Assembly: GCA_029936935.1 (NCBI GenBank)
Contig: JAPYRQ010000012.1
Location: 1-39,508 of the forward strand
Direction: 5' to 3'
Length of the DNA: 39,508 nt
Source: Dehalococcoidia bacterium
GTDB taxonomy: Bacteria; Chloroflexota; Dehalococcoidia; Lucifugimonadales; UBA1127
This document shows, piece by piece, positions 28,776 through 36,988 of the stretch. The notes beneath the pieces are model-generated. The model had not been told where the DNA came from. It worked only from the letters and a program-made list of their open reading frames with translations, and did not search any database. The translations under genes were made by a program, and so were the position numbers. Position 1 is the first letter of the stretch, and each line of letters opens with the position of its first letter.

Positions 28776-30416
28776 TTGGCTGATATGACCGGCGGTAAAG
28801 CAGTAATCCATTCATTGATGGCGCAGGGCGTGGATACGGCGTTCGGTGTGATATCCATCCACATGATGGCCGTTTACGATGCCCTCTACGACGTTCAGGA
28901 AAAGTTCCGTTTCATTAGTGCCCGCCATGAGCAGGCGGCAGTCTACGAAGCCGACGGCTATGCGAGGGCCACCGGAAAGCCCGGAATCTGCTTCACCAGC
29001 ACAGGGCCGGGTGCGGCAAACACCCTGGGAGCCATGGGCGAGGCCTGGTCCGCATCGTCGCCAGTACTTCAGGTGACCAGCAACATCGCCCTGGACATGA
29101 TCAACCAGGGCAAAGGCGTTTTGCACGAGCCCTACAACCAGCAGCAGATGTTTGAGTCGGTCACCCGATGGACGGCTCAGCCCCACACCCATCAAGAGAT
29201 ATCCCAGACCATGCTGGATGCGTTCACGCGATTCAAATCGGAGCGTCCTGGGCCCATCGAGATCGAGGTGCCCACGGACATCCTACACTCCTCCGCCGAT
29301 GTGGAGGTGCTGGGGCAACGTGACGAGCCACGGATGGCCGGCGACCCCAAGGCGATCGAGCAGGCCGCCGAACTCTTGGCGAATGGCAAGCGCGTCGTCA
29401 TATGGGTCGGCGGTGGTGTCATCTCTTCTGCGGCAAACGCAGAGCTTCAGCGAGTGGCTGAAAAGCTGGGAGCCGTCGTCGTCACCACGTACGGAGGCAA
29501 AGGCGGGTTCGCAGCGGACCATCCCCTCTTTGCCGGTGTGACCTGGGGAGGCCGAGCACCGTATGGACTGAACCCCATCCACGCATATCTTCCAACTTGC
29601 GATGCTGTATTGATGGTGGGCAGCAGGATGCCGCACCACATGACCAAGCAGGTAGGCCTGGAGCTTCCTGAGAACCTGGTGCAGATCGATCTGGACAAAG
29701 AGGAACTCGGCAAGAACTACCCGGCAAAGGTCGGCATCCACGGCGATGCCAAGGCAGTGCTTGAACAACTTTCAGCCGCCCTTGAAGCCAAGAATGTGAA
29801 TCGAGGCGACGCCCAGGCAGGAGAGGCAGCAGGTCTACAACAGCAGGTACGTGACACCTTCGCGGCCAACGAGCCAGGCCATCAGCGCGCGCTGGACGCA
29901 TTGCGACGTGTCATCCCCCGGGAGGCCGTGGTGGTCTGCGATGCCACTCTTGCGGCGTACTCAGCAGTCCAGGCGTTCCCGGTTTACGAGCCACGCACCT
30001 ACATCGGCCCCCATGGCTGGGCGGACATCGGCTTCGGGTTCCCTGCGGCGCTGGGTGCTGCAGTCGGTCGACCCGACGTGCCGGTGGTGCTTATGAGCGG
30101 CGATGGCGGTTTTCAGTTGAACCTGCAGGAGCTTGGCACCGCCGCCCAGTACAACATCCCCATCGTGGCCATCATCTGGAACAATAACGCCTGGGGTGTA
30201 TTGAAAGGGACACAGAAGGCAACCTTCGATAATCGACTCATCGCCTCCGAGTTGGTGAACCCGGACTTCGTGAAGCTCACAGAGTCGTATGGCCTCAGGG
30301 CCACGCGAGTCGCCACGGTAGCGGAGTTGGAGAAGACCGTTGCCGCTGCAGTAACCAAGAAGGAGTTCCACCTGATTGAGGTGTCACTCCCCAACGAACT
30401 GGCAGGTTTCCAGTAG
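28776..30416 (+). CDS. TPP-dependent acetolactate-synthase-like enzyme
   Basis: TTG 28776 is chosen for GGAGGT at 5-nt spacing (28765-28770). The 546-residue protein has the three-domain layout of the acetolactate synthase large-subunit family: PYR domain with catalytic Glu in SARHEQAAVYEADGYARATG, central domain (ERVVIWVGGG-like KRVVIWVGGGVI) and PP domain with the TPP/Mg motif GDGGFQLNLQELGTAAQYNIPIVAIIWNNNAWG. This family includes acetolactate synthase, glyoxylate carboligase, oxalyl-CoA decarboxylase and sulfoacetaldehyde acetyltransferase. No ilvN-like small subunit is next to it, so branched-chain synthesis is not assumed. A terminator follows. Confidence 0.9.
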   Translation: MADMTGGKAVIHSLMAQGVDTAFGVISIHMMAVYDALYDVQEKFRFISARHEQAAVYEADGYARATGKPGICFTSTGPGAANTLGAMGEAWSASSPVLQVTSNIALDMINQGKGVLHEPYNQQQMFESVTRWTAQPHTHQEISQTMLDAFTRFKSERPGPIEIEVPTDILHSSADVEVLGQRDEPRMAGDPKAIEQAAELLANGKRVVIWVGGGVISSAANAELQRVAEKLGAVVVTTYGGKGGFAADHPLFAGVTWGGRAPYGLNPIHAYLPTCDAVLMVGSRMPHHMTKQVGLELPENLVQIDLDKEELGKNYPAKVGIHGDAKAVLEQLSAALEAKNVNRGDAQAGEAAGLQQQVRDTFAANEPGHQRALDALRRVIPREAVVVCDATLAAYSAVQAFPVYEPRTYIGPHGWADIGFGFPAALGAAVGRPDVPVVLMSGDGGFQLNLQELGTAAQYNIPIVAIIWNNNAWGVLKGTQKATFDNRLIASELVNPDFVKLTESYGLRATRVATVAELEKTVAAAVTKKEFHLIEVSLPNELAGFQ

Positions 30417-30451
30417 GCAGGGCTAGCCTTTCACCGATACTTCAGCACACA

Positions 30452-30484
30452 AAGAAGGGGCGGATTTGAAACCCGCCCCTTCTT
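30452..30484. terminator. Bidirectional intrinsic terminator
   Basis: A 12-bp perfect stem, AAGAAGGGGCGG (30452-30463) with CCGCCCCTTCTT (30473-30484), followed by CTTTTT. It lies between the TPP-enzyme gene (plus) and fabI (minus). Confidence 0.92.
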
Positions 30485-30511
30485 CTTTTTGATACGTATT
30501 ACTTGAGGTTG

Positions 30512-31285
30512 CTAAAGCCCCATGATGCTGTAGCCAACGTCCACCGGGATGATTGCGCCGGTGACGCCTGACGAAAGCTCGCTGGCGAGGTACAAAGCCG
30601 TGCCGCCCACGTCTTCGTGCGTAATGTTCCGAGCCATCGGTGCGCGCTCCTGGTGGATGCGCTTCATATCGCGATACCCGGTAATGACCCGAGACGACAG
30701 CGTGTCCAGAGGCCCTGCAGATATCGCGTTCACCCGGATGTTGCTTGGCCCGAACTCCGCCGCAAGTTGCTTGACGCTGTTCTCAAGCGCGGCCTTGGCC
30801 ACACCCATCACGTTGTAGCCAGGAAATACCTTCTCTCCCGCAAGGAAGGTCATGGCGATGACATTTCCGCCATCCTTCATCAGGGGTGCTGCATATCGCA
30901 CAACGGGGATAAGAGAGAATGCGCTAACGTCTAGGGCCATCCGGAATCCCTCCCGCTCCGTCTTGGAGAAATCGCCACCAAGGTCGTCGCGGTGGGCGAA
31001 GGCGATGCTGTGCACCACCGTTGAAAGCGAACCCATGGTCTCACCGACCTTCTTGTAAAGCTCCTCCACCTCGCCGTCGACGGAGACATCGCACTGGAAA
31101 AGCGGCGCATCGCCAATCTCTTTCGCCAGCTCCTCTACCCCTTCTTTGAGTCGATCCGTTTGGTAGGTGAGTGCCACCTTCGCCCCGGCGCTGTACAGGG
31201 CTTGAGCGATGGCCCACGCGATGCTGCGATGGTTGGCGACTCCAAAGATGAGGGCGTTCTTGCCGGTCAGGTCAACGGTGTACAT
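30512..31285 (-). CDS. fabI: Enoyl-[acyl-carrier-protein] reductase (NADH), FabI
   Basis: A 257-residue SDR of the FabI subtype: the split dinucleotide motif GVANHRSIAWAIAQAL, CDVSVDGEVEELYKKV, VVHSIAFA, the catalytic Tyr-x6-Lys in YNVMGVAKAALE and ISAGPLDTLSSRVITGY. FabI reduces trans-2-enoyl-ACP in fatty-acid elongation. At the position of E. coli Tyr146 there is Phe (FLAGE), as is also the case in InhA-like enzymes, while the essential Tyr is kept. ATG 31285 is the natural start. It is divergent from the MFS gene across a 134-bp region containing an inverted repeat. Confidence 0.95.
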   Translation of the reverse strand: MYTVDLTGKNALIFGVANHRSIAWAIAQALYSAGAKVALTYQTDRLKEGVEELAKEIGDAPLFQCDVSVDGEVEELYKKVGETMGSLSTVVHSIAFAHRDDLGGDFSKTEREGFRMALDVSAFSLIPVVRYAAPLMKDGGNVIAMTFLAGEKVFPGYNVMGVAKAALENSVKQLAAEFGPSNIRVNAISAGPLDTLSSRVITGYRDMKRIHQERAPMARNITHEDVGGTALYLASELSSGVTGAIIPVDVGYSIMGL

Positions 31286-31322
31286 TCAGCCTCCAGAAGC
31301 GATTGATAGATATAACGAAGTC

Positions 31323-31340
31323 CTGTGGATAATACCACAG
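31323..31340. promoter_or_regulatory. Inverted repeat in the fabI/MFS divergent region
   Basis: CTGTGG and CCACAG flank a 6-nt centre ATAATA. The repeat lies between the fabI start and the MFS promoter, where an operator for a dimeric regulator would be expected. No regulator gene is next to it. Confidence 0.45.
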
Positions 31341-31363
31341 CGGTTGGGCGATAAAAGGGTTTC

Positions 31364-31392
31364 TTGACGCCCATATTGTGCGATGCTCTAAT
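31364..31392 (+). promoter_or_regulatory. Promoter of the MFS gene at 31420
   Basis: TTGACG (31364-31369), a 17-nt spacer and TCTAAT (31387-31392), about 27 nt before the ATG. Confidence 0.6.
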
Positions 31393-31419
31393 GCAGACGC
31401 AGAAAGGCCTCACACATCT

Positions 31420-32700
31420 ATGCCCACACGCCCGGACTCCAGCACCAAACAACGTAACCCCGTATTCTTTGGTTGGTGGATTGTCCTCTCCGGCATGACC
31501 CTCAGCATCTACACCAGCGGCGTCTTCTTCTATGGGTTCACAGCCCTCTTCAACCCGCTTCGAGCCGAGTTCGGTTGGTCCCGTGCCGCCACTTCCCTGG
31601 CCTTCACCCTTCAGCGTGGCGAGACTGGCATAGCCGCACCCGTCGTCGGCATCCTGGCGGACCGCTACGGACCACGTCCCATCATGGTGGTAGGGGTTGT
31701 CATCGCAGGCCTTGGAATGCTGCTGCTGAGTCGTATCAACAGCCTCCCAACGTTCTATGCAGCGTTCTTCATTGCCGCAGTAGGATTCAGCGCAGCAAGC
31801 CCCAACGTTGGCTACATCGCTATAGCAAGCTGGTTCCGAAAGAAGCGTTCCAGGGCGATGGCCCTCCTTGCCACCGGCGCGGGCATCAGCGGGTTCATGG
31901 TAGGGATACTGGTCTGGCTGATAGACCTCACCGGATGGCGAAACGCCCTGGTGATATTGGGGGTCATCCTCTGGATCATCGGTATTCCTTTGAGCCTGAT
32001 GTTCAGACATCGCCCAGAACAGTACGGTCTGCACCCGGATGGAATTGAACCGGAACACATTTCCTCAGGTGTGTCCAAAACACCCGAGGCCCCTTTCAGC
32101 TACTCGCGGATCGTACGCATGGAGGCCTTTTGGATCCTTGGGACGGTGAACTCGCTGTGGATATTCGCCCACACCGGCGTCGTAGCCCACATCATCCCGG
32201 CGCTGACGCTGGACGCCAATGCCAGCCTGGCCCTTGCCGCAGTAGCAGCTTCTGCCATCCCCATCTTCAGCATAGCTGGGCGGTTGGTCATGGGAACCGT
32301 GGCCGATTTCATAGACAAGCGTCTCATCATGATCATCTCTATGTTGACGCAGTTAATCGGACTCGTCGTGCTAGCCATGGGCGTAGGGAGCGCGTGGGGA
32401 ATCATGATTGCAATGGCCTTCTACGGCTTTGGTTTCGGCGGTTATATTCCGGTCAGGAGAGCATTACAAGCGGACATCTTCGGCAGTAGGGATTTCGGAA
32501 AGGTCATTGGCTCTATGGAGATCATCTCCCTGGCTGGAGGTCTCGGGGGGCCGGTCTTTGCAGGGTGGGTTGCCGATGTCCGAGACAGCTACCAGCTGGC
32601 GTTCTGGGTGTTCAGCATCGGGATTATTGCCGCCATAACCCTCATGCTCAGGGCAAAGCCTGTCAGTAGTTATGAGCCTGAAACGATCACATCAGCGTAG
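31420..32700 (+). CDS. MFS transporter (OFA/monocarboxylate-like)
   Basis: The 426-residue protein has about 12 hydrophobic segments and the MFS motif A-like loop ADRYGPRPIMV after helix 2. The pattern GWWIVLSGMTLSIYTSGVFFYGFTALFNPLRAEFGWSRAATSLAF near the N-terminus is common in the OFA/monocarboxylate-porter-like group. ATG 31420 is chosen over the longer open frame because it follows the predicted transcription start and because the MFS N-terminus begins there. The substrate is unknown; small organic anions are likely. Its 3' end overlaps the convergent uridine-kinase-like gene by 31 bp. Confidence 0.88.
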   Translation: MPTRPDSSTKQRNPVFFGWWIVLSGMTLSIYTSGVFFYGFTALFNPLRAEFGWSRAATSLAFTLQRGETGIAAPVVGILADRYGPRPIMVVGVVIAGLGMLLLSRINSLPTFYAAFFIAAVGFSAASPNVGYIAIASWFRKKRSRAMALLATGAGISGFMVGILVWLIDLTGWRNALVILGVILWIIGIPLSLMFRHRPEQYGLHPDGIEPEHISSGVSKTPEAPFSYSRIVRMEAFWILGTVNSLWIFAHTGVVAHIIPALTLDANASLALAAVAASAIPIFSIAGRLVMGTVADFIDKRLIMIISMLTQLIGLVVLAMGVGSAWGIMIAMAFYGFGFGGYIPVRRALQADIFGSRDFGKVIGSMEIISLAGGLGGPVFAGWVADVRDSYQLAFWVFSIGIIAAITLMLRAKPVSSYEPETITSA

Positions 32701-33257
32701 CCAGATGGAATGATGTTGGTGTTGTACCACTCCTCAGCCTCTGCCCATCGCACTACCCATGCCGGGTTATCACTCCGCTTGCTGAGACGGTCTAGCCTTG
32801 TGTCTTTAGGCGTCTCAACGTACACCGTCACGTCATAGAGTTCCCGAAGCTGCGGACGCATGGCGTATACGCCTTCAAAGACGATGACTCCCCGGGGCTC
32901 CACCGTTACCCACTCATCAGGCTTCTGCGCTATCCAGTCATAGAGCTGATAGAAGCCGGGGTCGCCATCCACCAGCGGGTCTATCACCAACTCCAGAAGT
33001 GCCATCCAATCAACATACTCATCGCACCCCTCCTCAGGTGTGAGGTGGCTCGATGGGTCTGCGCCTTCTTTGCTGTAGAAGTCGTCAACGTGCACGACGG
33101 TCGCGGCCAAGTCCGATGCCTGAAGCGCTTCGGAAAGAGCGGTCTTTCCCGCGCCGCTGGGCCCATCGATTGCCACGAGGGTCATGCCGCGCTTTCCTTT
33201 TTTCCCTTGCGCCTGTATGAACTCTATAAGTTGTTCAACCGTTAATTGCTCAGCCAT
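32670..33257 (-). CDS. Uridine-kinase-like P-loop kinase
   Basis: The 195-residue protein has Walker A in VAIDGPSGAGKTALSEAL, the HVDDFY Asp motif typical of uridine kinase/phosphoribulokinase-like proteins, VIVFEGVYAMRP and an Arg-rich lid near TRLDRLSKRSDNPAWVVRW. The family phosphorylates uridine or related small hydroxyl substrates using ATP or GTP. It is shorter than Udk of E. coli (213), and similar stand-alone proteins are annotated (d)CMP/uridine-kinase-like. Its 3' end overlaps the convergent MFS gene by 31 bp. Confidence 0.85.
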   Translation of the reverse strand: MAEQLTVEQLIEFIQAQGKKGKRGMTLVAIDGPSGAGKTALSEALQASDLAATVVHVDDFYSKEGADPSSHLTPEEGCDEYVDWMALLELVIDPLVDGDPGFYQLYDWIAQKPDEWVTVEPRGVIVFEGVYAMRPQLRELYDVTVYVETPKDTRLDRLSKRSDNPAWVVRWAEAEEWYNTNIIPSGYADVIVSGS

Positions 33258-33339
33258 TATTGTTGCAATTCCTATTTGTCCGTTTGGTTACAGCAATTCT
33301 GTATATCGCGAAGTGGAATGTGGGTGATGGGCTAGCCCA

Positions 33340-34272
33340 TCACCACCAGGCGACATCGTCAGGGCCACCTTCCGGTCGCTCCTGATGCGACATCCATGGA
33401 AAGGCGTTCACGTACTTCCACCCCTGATCGGCAAAGGTCATCACCACGTTGCCACTGTCCATACCTTCCGCCACACGCAACGCCGCATGGAGCACCGCCC
33501 CGGAGGAGATACCCGCAAAAATACCTTCCACCTCCACCAGCCGCCTTACCGCATCGAGCGCCGATGGGCTATCCACGATAAACCGTCGATCCAATAACGA
33601 CATATCCAATAACGGAGGGATATAACCCTCTTCCAGGCTACGTAGTCCCTGGAGTCGTTCACCGAACTTGGGCTCAACACCCACGATAATGGTGTTGGGG
33701 TTCTGCTCTTTCAGTCGCCTACCGACACCTGTGACCGTACCGCCGGTGCCGATGCCAGCCACAAAGGCATCCACCTGGGGCAATACTGCAAGGATTTCCG
33801 GGCCGGTAGTCTCATAGTGGGCTTGTACGTTGGCGGGGTTGGCAAACTGCTGCGCAAACCACCAGCCGTTCTCCGTGGCCAATCGCTGCGCTTCTTCGAT
33901 GGGGCCAAGCATGCCCAATCGTGGCTCCATCCACGTGATCTCCACACCAAATAGCGTCAACAGGTCAGGTATTCCCGGTGCTACTTGCGGAGGTACTACT
34001 GCCAGCATCTTGTACCCGCGTTGTTTGGCGGCAGCAGCCAGGGCCAGGGCCATGTTGCCTGTGCTGGCCTCCACAATGGTCTGGCCGGGCGTCAACTCAC
34101 CCTTCTCTTCACCGCTACGGATGATGTAGGACGCCACCCGGTCTTTGATGCTGCCGCTGGGGTTGTTCCCCTCCAGCTTGGCAAAAAGGCGCACGTCCTT
34201 CTCCGGGCTCAAGTGCGCAAGCTCCACAAGTGGCGTGTTGCCAACAGCTGAGAAGAAATCCAAGCGTTCCAT
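33340..34272 (-). CDS. cysM: PLP-dependent cysteine synthase (CysM/CysK family)
   Basis: A 310-residue fold-type II PLP enzyme: GNTPLVELAHLS, the Schiff-base Lys in NPSGSIKDRVA, the substrate loop EASTGNMALALA, the phosphate-binding GIGTGGTVTGVGRRLKE, and GISSGAVLHAAL. The NPSGSIKDR and EASTGN wording is nearer CysM than CysK. It makes cysteine from O-acetylserine and sulfide or thiosulfate, or uses another O-substituted serine. ATG 34272 is the natural start. It fits the sulfur-metabolism genes elsewhere in the window but is not in an operon with them. Confidence 0.93.
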   Translation of the reverse strand: MERLDFFSAVGNTPLVELAHLSPEKDVRLFAKLEGNNPSGSIKDRVASYIIRSGEEKGELTPGQTIVEASTGNMALALAAAAKQRGYKMLAVVPPQVAPGIPDLLTLFGVEITWMEPRLGMLGPIEEAQRLATENGWWFAQQFANPANVQAHYETTGPEILAVLPQVDAFVAGIGTGGTVTGVGRRLKEQNPNTIIVGVEPKFGERLQGLRSLEEGYIPPLLDMSLLDRRFIVDSPSALDAVRRLVEVEGIFAGISSGAVLHAALRVAEGMDSGNVVMTFADQGWKYVNAFPWMSHQERPEGGPDDVAWW

Positions 34273-34411
34273 ACATGCCTCAAAACCCGGGAGATATGAG
34301 CGAATCAGACACGTTCATCTTAGCAGGCAGGGGTTGGCGACACCACAGACGCCACCGTGCTAGAGTTTAGCCCGGCCCCACATACGGGCCTGATTACGAC
34401 TAAGGAGTGAC

Positions 34412-34726
34412 ATGACAAACCAACCTGGCAACGGGCCGTACAACGACCTCATGCCTCGATTAGGTGAGCTGACGCGAGAGTTGGTGTACGTCGATATTTG
34501 GGAGCGACCTGGCCTCTCCAAGCGGGATCGCAGCCTCATCACCATCGCGTCCCTGACGGCCCTATACCGCACCAACCAGATCCGCAGCCACATGCGTCGC
34601 GCTCTGGCGAACGGCGTCACCAAGGAAGAGATCGGCGAGGTGCTCATGCACATGGCCTTTTACGCCGGCTGGCCCTGTGCGGTCAATGCATTCGAGGTTG
34701 CCAAAGAGGTCTTCGACCAAGGTTAA
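34412..34726 (+). CDS. Carboxymuconolactone-decarboxylase (CMD/AhpD-like) protein, copy 1
   Basis: The 104-residue protein starts at ATG 34412 with AAGGAG upstream. It is a single CMD domain: ELTRELVYVDIWERPGLSKRDRSLITIASLTALYRTNQI, RRALANGVTKEEIGEVLMHMAFYAGWPCAVNAFEVAKEVF. It lacks the CxxC of AhpD peroxidases, so a decarboxylase-like or other non-redox function is more likely. A near-copy lies 81 bp downstream, indicating tandem duplication. The role is unknown; related proteins are often near aromatic-acid degradation genes, not seen here. Confidence 0.92.
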   Translation: MTNQPGNGPYNDLMPRLGELTRELVYVDIWERPGLSKRDRSLITIASLTALYRTNQIRSHMRRALANGVTKEEIGEVLMHMAFYAGWPCAVNAFEVAKEVFDQG

Positions 34727-34807
34727 CCCTGGACCAAAGTACCTAGAGATCGACCCAAACAAATAGCATCGTTCTTGGAACACGAGAAAAACATAGTAAG
34801 GAGCGTC

Positions 34808-35125
34808 ATGGCATCAGTACACGGAGTTGGCCCATACAACGAGATCATGCCACGGTTCGGTGAGATCACCAGGGACATCCTCTTCGACGAGGTCTGGGAG
34901 CGCCCTGGCCTTTCCAAGCGCGACCGCAGTCTCATCACCATCGCGGCCCTGGCAGCGCTGTATCGCACCAACCAGTTGGAGATGAACACACGTCGAGCGC
35001 TGGAGAACGGCGTCACCAAGGAAGAGATTGGCGAAGTGTTCATGCACATGGCCTTCTACGCAGGGTGGCCAACCGCCGTCAACGCCTTCGAAGTAGCCAA
35101 GAAGGTCTTCGACGAGCAGGGCTAG
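34808..35125 (+). CDS. Carboxymuconolactone-decarboxylase-like protein, copy 2
   Basis: The 105-residue paralogue of the preceding gene shares long identical blocks, including WERPGLSKRDRSLITIA, NGVTKEEIGEV and MHMAFYAGWP. ATG 34808 has AAGGAG upstream; the longer open frame from 34775 is not needed. It also lacks CxxC. The two copies differ mainly near the N-terminus and around residues 55-62, which could tune the substrate pocket or allow hetero-oligomers. A 16-bp palindrome overlaps the stop codon. Confidence 0.92.
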   Translation: MASVHGVGPYNEIMPRFGEITRDILFDEVWERPGLSKRDRSLITIAALAALYRTNQLEMNTRRALENGVTKEEIGEVFMHMAFYAGWPTAVNAFEVAKKVFDEQG

Positions 35126-35131
35126 CCCTGC
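35116..35131. repeat. 16-bp perfect palindrome over the stop of CMD copy 2
   Basis: GCAGGGCTAGCCCTGC is self-complementary, with the TAG stop at its centre. A similar but separate element, CCAGGGCT-A-AGCCCTGG, lies at 35225-35241. They may be hairpins or cruciforms; no poly-T follows either. Confidence 0.55.
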
Positions 35132-35224
35132 ACCCATATGACCAAACGATTAGAAGTGTTTATATCGGTGTGTCCGGTTCCGCCCTACCAACATACAATT
35201 GTCGGTCCCACAGGGAGAGTGGAT

Positions 35225-35241
35225 CCAGGGCTAAGCCCTGG
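35225..35241. repeat. 17-bp interrupted palindrome
   Basis: CCAGGGCT, one centre base, AGCCCTGG. It lies just upstream of the candidate promoter (TTGACA at 35246) of the small membrane-protein gene, so it may be an operator or a weak terminator for the CMD pair. Confidence 0.5.
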
Positions 35242-35245
35242 TGCC

Positions 35246-35274
35246 TTGACATCCAAATGGCGCGGTAATACGTT
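35246..35274 (+). promoter_or_regulatory. Candidate promoter of the small membrane-protein gene
   Basis: TTGACA (35246-35251), a 17-nt spacer and TACGTT (35269-35274), about 32 nt before the GTG at 35307. The -35 is perfect and the -10 weak. Confidence 0.45.
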
Positions 35275-35306
35275 TTATCTAAAGGTAGATAAAGCGGGAG
35301 CATCCT

Positions 35307-35525
35307 GTGGAAAAGACAACGGAGACACTTGAACAGCAGCCTAAACTTACGTGGGGCATATTGGCCTTCGCCGGCATGTTGTTCGTGCCCTTTGTGGCGG
35401 CAATCGTCATCTACATCGGGGCGTTCGTCGTCTCCGGCGATGTTTACGCCGCAGAGGCCTCAGGCCAGGACGGCGACGTTGCCAGTTGGAAACACAGCCT
35501 CGTCGGCGTCTGCCCTCTCCACTAG
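35307..35525 (+). CDS. Small single-helix membrane protein, unknown
   Basis: The 72-residue product of GTG 35307 (GGGAG about 8 nt upstream) has a short polar N-terminus, a hydrophobic segment of about 30 residues (ILAFAGMLFVPFVAAIVIYIGAFVV) and an acidic soluble tail with one Cys near the end. I do not recognise a family. It has its own likely promoter and terminator, which supports a real gene. Confidence 0.6.
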   Translation: MEKTTETLEQQPKLTWGILAFAGMLFVPFVAAIVIYIGAFVVSGDVYAAEASGQDGDVASWKHSLVGVCPLH

Positions 35526-35549
35526 CAGGGCTGTGCAAAATGCCATTTA

Positions 35550-35579
35550 AAAAGCACCCATCAGTTGACGGGTGCTTTT
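35550..35579. terminator. Bidirectional intrinsic terminator
   Basis: AAAAGCACCC (35550-35559) pairs with GGGTGCTTTT (35570-35579), followed by CTTTTTG. It lies between the small membrane-protein gene (plus) and an MFS gene (minus). Confidence 0.88.
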
Positions 35580-35617
35580 CTTTTTGCTCTTGCTTGCAAC
35601 TCTGAGCCTGTGCCTCG

Positions 35618-36937
35618 CTAGTCTTTTGCCTGCTTCGGTGGGCGTAGGAAGAACATCAACACCCCAGCCGCAACCGCTGAGATAGCGAAGCTGTTAAACG
35701 CAATCGTGTAGCTCGCCGTCCTATCGAACACAAACCCAGCGAAGACCGGCCCAAGCACCAATCCGAACATCTGCACGAAGTCCATGCTGCCGGATATCGT
35801 GCCGAATGCGCGCCTGCCGAAGTATGCCCCACGGGTGGCATTCATCGTAGTGGCACCGCCACCCCACCCAATGGCATATACGGCGATGTACAGGAGCAGC
35901 ATGCCCATCCCTTCAGTAACGTGACTCAGGATGAATGCACCCAGTCCCACCATCATCATGCTGAAAGCCATGATGTAGCGCGGGGGAAAGTGGTCAGTCA
36001 GCGTCCCGAACCCGAGACGACCTATGATGCTGGTCAGTGTCACTGCCGCCAGGATGACGGAAGTGGTCTCCAAACTCCGACCCGTGTCCACCAGGTACGG
36101 AACCTGGTGTAGCGATATGGCACCTACGGCGAACTGTCGGAGCCCAAACGCTATTGCCAAAAACCAGAAGACCGGCAATTTCAGCGCATCACGTAGGCTG
36201 AAATCAGCTTCGCCATCAACCGTGCTAGGAGCTTCCGGGGTTGATGGCGTCGCAAGCCTCGTTGCCTCTACCGGCGCATCCTCTACGATCTGAGGCTTCG
36301 AAACGGGCTTCTCGCCGTCTGGCAGCAGCCCGTACTCCTCCGGTCGTCTGCGCATAACTCTCGCGATAGGGAAACCCAAAACCCAAATAGTCAAACCCGC
36401 GATAACCATTGTTGGACGCCAGCCGTAACTGGCAATCAGCCAGCCGATGATAGGAAGGAAGAGTCCCCCAAGCCCACTGCCGGTCATCGCGATACCAAGA
36501 GCTCTCCCGCGCTTTTTGATGAACCAGTTAGCCGGGGCCACCATAGCCGGAACCCGGATGCCGATGGACATACCAACAGAGATGACCGCCAAAAACACTA
36601 TGTAGAACATGACCAGGGAGCTGACCATGCTCATCAGTACATAGCCGATGCCCATCATGACGACTCCGATGGTCATCATCCGACGAGGACCGTAGCGCTC
36701 TACCAGATACCCGCCGACTGGGCCCAACATGCCCCCTTCCAACTGCGAAAGGGAAATGGCACCTGAGAGGGCTGCTCTGTTTGAGGAGAATTCACCTTGA
36801 AGTTCTGGGAAGAAGAGGCTGAAACCTTGCCAGTAGAACACGCTGGCTATCACCATGGCGCCCATGGATGCCAGGACAATCCACCAGCCGTAAAAAAGGC
36901 CTGTATCTTCTGATTGTTCTAGGTTCTCTGTGCTCAT
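35618..36937 (-). CDS. MFS transporter (OFA/monocarboxylate-like)
   Basis: The 439-residue protein has about 12 hydrophobic segments and resembles the MFS gene at 31420 in its start (GLFYGWWIVLASMGAMVIASVFYWQGFSLFFPELQGEF) and motif A-like ERYGPRRMMTIGVV. A hydrophilic central loop of about 50 residues (PDGEKPVSKPQIVEDAPVEATRL) separates the two halves. ATG 36937 is preferred over 36967 by MFS start position, but neither has a good ribosome site. The substrate is unknown. It lies close downstream of an EamA gene on the same strand. Confidence 0.88.
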   Translation of the reverse strand: MSTENLEQSEDTGLFYGWWIVLASMGAMVIASVFYWQGFSLFFPELQGEFSSNRAALSGAISLSQLEGGMLGPVGGYLVERYGPRRMMTIGVVMMGIGYVLMSMVSSLVMFYIVFLAVISVGMSIGIRVPAMVAPANWFIKKRGRALGIAMTGSGLGGLFLPIIGWLIASYGWRPTMVIAGLTIWVLGFPIARVMRRRPEEYGLLPDGEKPVSKPQIVEDAPVEATRLATPSTPEAPSTVDGEADFSLRDALKLPVFWFLAIAFGLRQFAVGAISLHQVPYLVDTGRSLETTSVILAAVTLTSIIGRLGFGTLTDHFPPRYIMAFSMMMVGLGAFILSHVTEGMGMLLLYIAVYAIGWGGGATTMNATRGAYFGRRAFGTISGSMDFVQMFGLVLGPVFAGFVFDRTASYTIAFNSFAISAVAAGVLMFFLRPPKQAKD

Positions 36938-36988
36938 CCTGTATCCGTTGAATATATCTTGTAGCATGAGCTACAGAGAATTGAAGCG

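Noticed and set aside
28592-28783. 63-residue open frame upstream of the TPP enzyme
   Set aside because: No ribosome site, no recognisable sequence pattern, and it overlaps the likely promoter and the ribosome site of the next gene.
31267-32058. 263-residue open frame on the minus strand
   Set aside because: It overlaps fabI's start region and is opposite the MFS gene; its composition is that of antisense of a membrane protein.
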